This document shows, piece by piece, positions 12,193-12,778 of a stretch of DNA of 12,778 nt. The notes below the pieces were generated by a model. The model had not been told where the DNA came from. It did no database searches and saw only the letters and a list, made by a program, of their open reading frames with translations. Location: positions 1 to 12,778 of the forward strand of contig DATLAN010000200.1 of the NCBI GenBank assembly GCA_035527455.1, in the 5' to 3' direction. The translations under genes and the position numbers were made by a program. Position 1 is the first letter of the stretch. Every line of letters starts with the position of its first letter. The DNA is from DATLAN01 sp035527455 (GTDB lineage: Bacteria; Planctomycetota; Planctomycetia; Pirellulales; Thermoguttaceae).

Positions 12193-12234
12193 CACTTCAT
12201 CCGCTGGTGCCATGGGCCAACTTGAGGAAATCAG

Positions 12235-12396
12235 GTGGCGGTGTTCTTCGCGGGCACCCGGCGACAGGGCGAGCGGCTGTGCTACTTCATCCTGCGGCAT
12301 GCGGCGCGGAGCGCGGTCGAACAGGAAGCACACAAAGATAACGGTCAAGCAGCGGCACACACGAATGAAGGCAAAGACTATGCCATAACCCGATGA
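12235..12396 (+). CDS. Small basic protein, 53 aa, unknown (possible frameshift with 12185)
   Basis: GTG 12235 follows GAGG (12224-12227) by 7 nt. The product reads VAVFFAGTRRQGERLCYFI and then an Ala/Glu/His-rich helix. Its third codon positions are strongly G/C-rich in the first 35 codons, as in the real genes around it. An alternative frame starts at GTG 12185, which has an excellent GAGGAGG (12172-12178) and overlaps the end of the topoisomerase A gene, but that frame loses coding character after about 17 codons (GQLEEIRWR). The pattern fits either two coupled starts or one gene split by a frameshift near 12231-12240. No family is recognised. The gene lies between the topoisomerase and the excisionase-like gene. 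Confidence 0.48.
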   Translation: MAVFFAGTRRQGERLCYFILRHAARSAVEQEAHKDNGQAAAHTNEGKDYAITR

Positions 12397-12417
12397 TTTC
12401 GTTACAGGAGCAAGATG

Positions 12418-12778
12418 ATGAATGAACAGGTTGAACAGGACATTGAGCGAGCAGTTGACCGCGTGGACCAGGCGGACGTGGGCGGCAGTGAATCACTTCC
12501 CGCCGATCCCGAAGCGGAGAAGGGCGAGGCGGACGGCCGGGGCGGACTTGTGCTCGACACCCTTGCCGGGTTGCCCGACAAGGCGATTGTCAATGAAGCG
12601 GCACTCGCCAAGGCGCTGCACGTGGCGCCACGTACGTTGCGGCGGATGGTTGCACGCTGGCAGATTCCCCCGGCGGTGACGCTGGGCGGCCGCAGCGTGT
12701 GGTTCGCCGGGCGCGTGTTGGCACACATCGAGGCGGCGGCCGAACGTGCGGCAAAGGGAGCCGAACGCGACGCGCGAA
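12418..12778 (+). CDS. Excisionase-like HTH protein (gene continues at 1-164)
   Basis: The whole protein, read across the circle junction, is about 127 residues. The first 50 are acidic and probably disordered (DQADVGGSESLPADPEAEKGE). The C-terminal half is a MerR/excisionase-type DNA-binding domain: NEAALAKALHVAPRTLRRMVARW as helix-turn-helix, AVTLGGRSVWFAGRVLAHI as wing and closing helix, then a charged helical tail (AAAERAAKGAERDARR). AGGAG (12406-12410) is 7 nt before ATG 12418, with ATG 12415 as a close alternative. Because it sits immediately ahead of the RHH-integrase unit, it is the best candidate for the recombination directionality factor. Yet it is expressed from the topoisomerase side, not from the integrase promoter, so excision and integration can be regulated separately. 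Confidence 0.8.
   Translation, partial: MNEQVEQDIERAVDRVDQADVGGSESLPADPEAEKGEADGRGGLVLDTLAGLPDKAIVNEAALAKALHVAPRTLRRMVARWQIPPAVTLGGRSVWFAGRVLAHIEAAAERAAKGAERDAR
12638..12778. repeat. Terminal direct repeat, right copy (circular overlap)
   Basis: Exact duplicate of 1-141; see that entry. The sequence is coding in both copies, in the same frame of the excisionase-like gene. Confidence 0.93.

Noticed and set aside
10942..12360. Minus-strand ORF of 472 aa opposite the topoisomerase A gene
   Set aside because: It is antisense to a gene with clear TOPRIM and catalytic Tyr motifs; its own translation is Arg/His/Pro-rich without domains.
1..12778. Virus with true direct terminal repeats
   Set aside because: No capsid, portal or terminase gene is visible, and a gene reads in frame through the join, so assembly overlap of a circle is the simpler reading; terminal redundancy is not formally excluded.

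Overview
The window is almost certainly one complete small circular element rather than a chromosomal slice. Its first 141 bases (1-141) are repeated exactly as its last 141 (12638-12778), and a gene that runs off the right edge continues in frame from the left edge to a stop at 162-164. Removing the duplicate leaves a circle of about 12,637 bp. It is GC-rich, and every supported gene lies on the + strand. The integrase style and the ParB-like fragment suggest a PVC-group bacterium (Planctomycetota, Verrucomicrobiota or relatives), but this is only a tentative reading from protein motifs. No capsid, terminase, relaxase or conjugation gene is visible, so the element looks like an integrative plasmid or a P4-like satellite.

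Layout. (1) Integration module, 12418 through the junction to 1983: an excisionase-like HTH protein, a near-perfect sigma70 promoter, a ribbon-helix-helix regulator and a tyrosine recombinase. The attP core, a copy of a tRNA 3' end, lies inside the integrase reading frame after the catalytic domain, with short repeats on both sides that look like arm sites. (2) A stretch of about 1 kb without a convincing gene (1984-2960), holding inverted repeats, an AT-rich segment and helically phased AAAGTGGG repeats; it may be a replication or partition region. (3) A short ParB-like fragment followed by a sigma70-family factor (3047-4024). (4) A secreted coiled-coil protein on its own promoter (4193-4771), then a promoter-terminator pair that could make a small RNA (4811-4925). 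(5) A winged-helix protein of unknown role (5100-5990). (6) A replication operon (6104-9289) of four genes overlapping by 4 nt each: HTH protein, duplicated zinc-ribbon protein, small unknown protein, and a P4-alpha/D5-like primase-helicase. (7) An iteron cluster (9297-9505), the best candidate origin. (8) A type IIB topoisomerase operon (9567-12192) with separate Topo VI B-like (GHKL ATPase, H2TH, transducer) and A-like (catalytic Tyr, TOPRIM) subunits, followed by a small gene and the excisionase-like gene that closes the circle.

Working together (inference): the primase-helicase starts replication at the iteron cluster; the dedicated Topo VI-like enzyme would relieve supercoils or decatenate daughter circles; integrase and the HTH protein move the circle into and out of a tRNA gene; the sigma factor, RHH and HTH proteins control a set of at least five promoters that share an exact 17-nt spacer. 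The most unusual features are the two-subunit type IIB topoisomerase on a 12.6-kb element, the attP embedded in int, and a hairpin that hides the ribosome binding site of the replication operon only in read-through transcripts.
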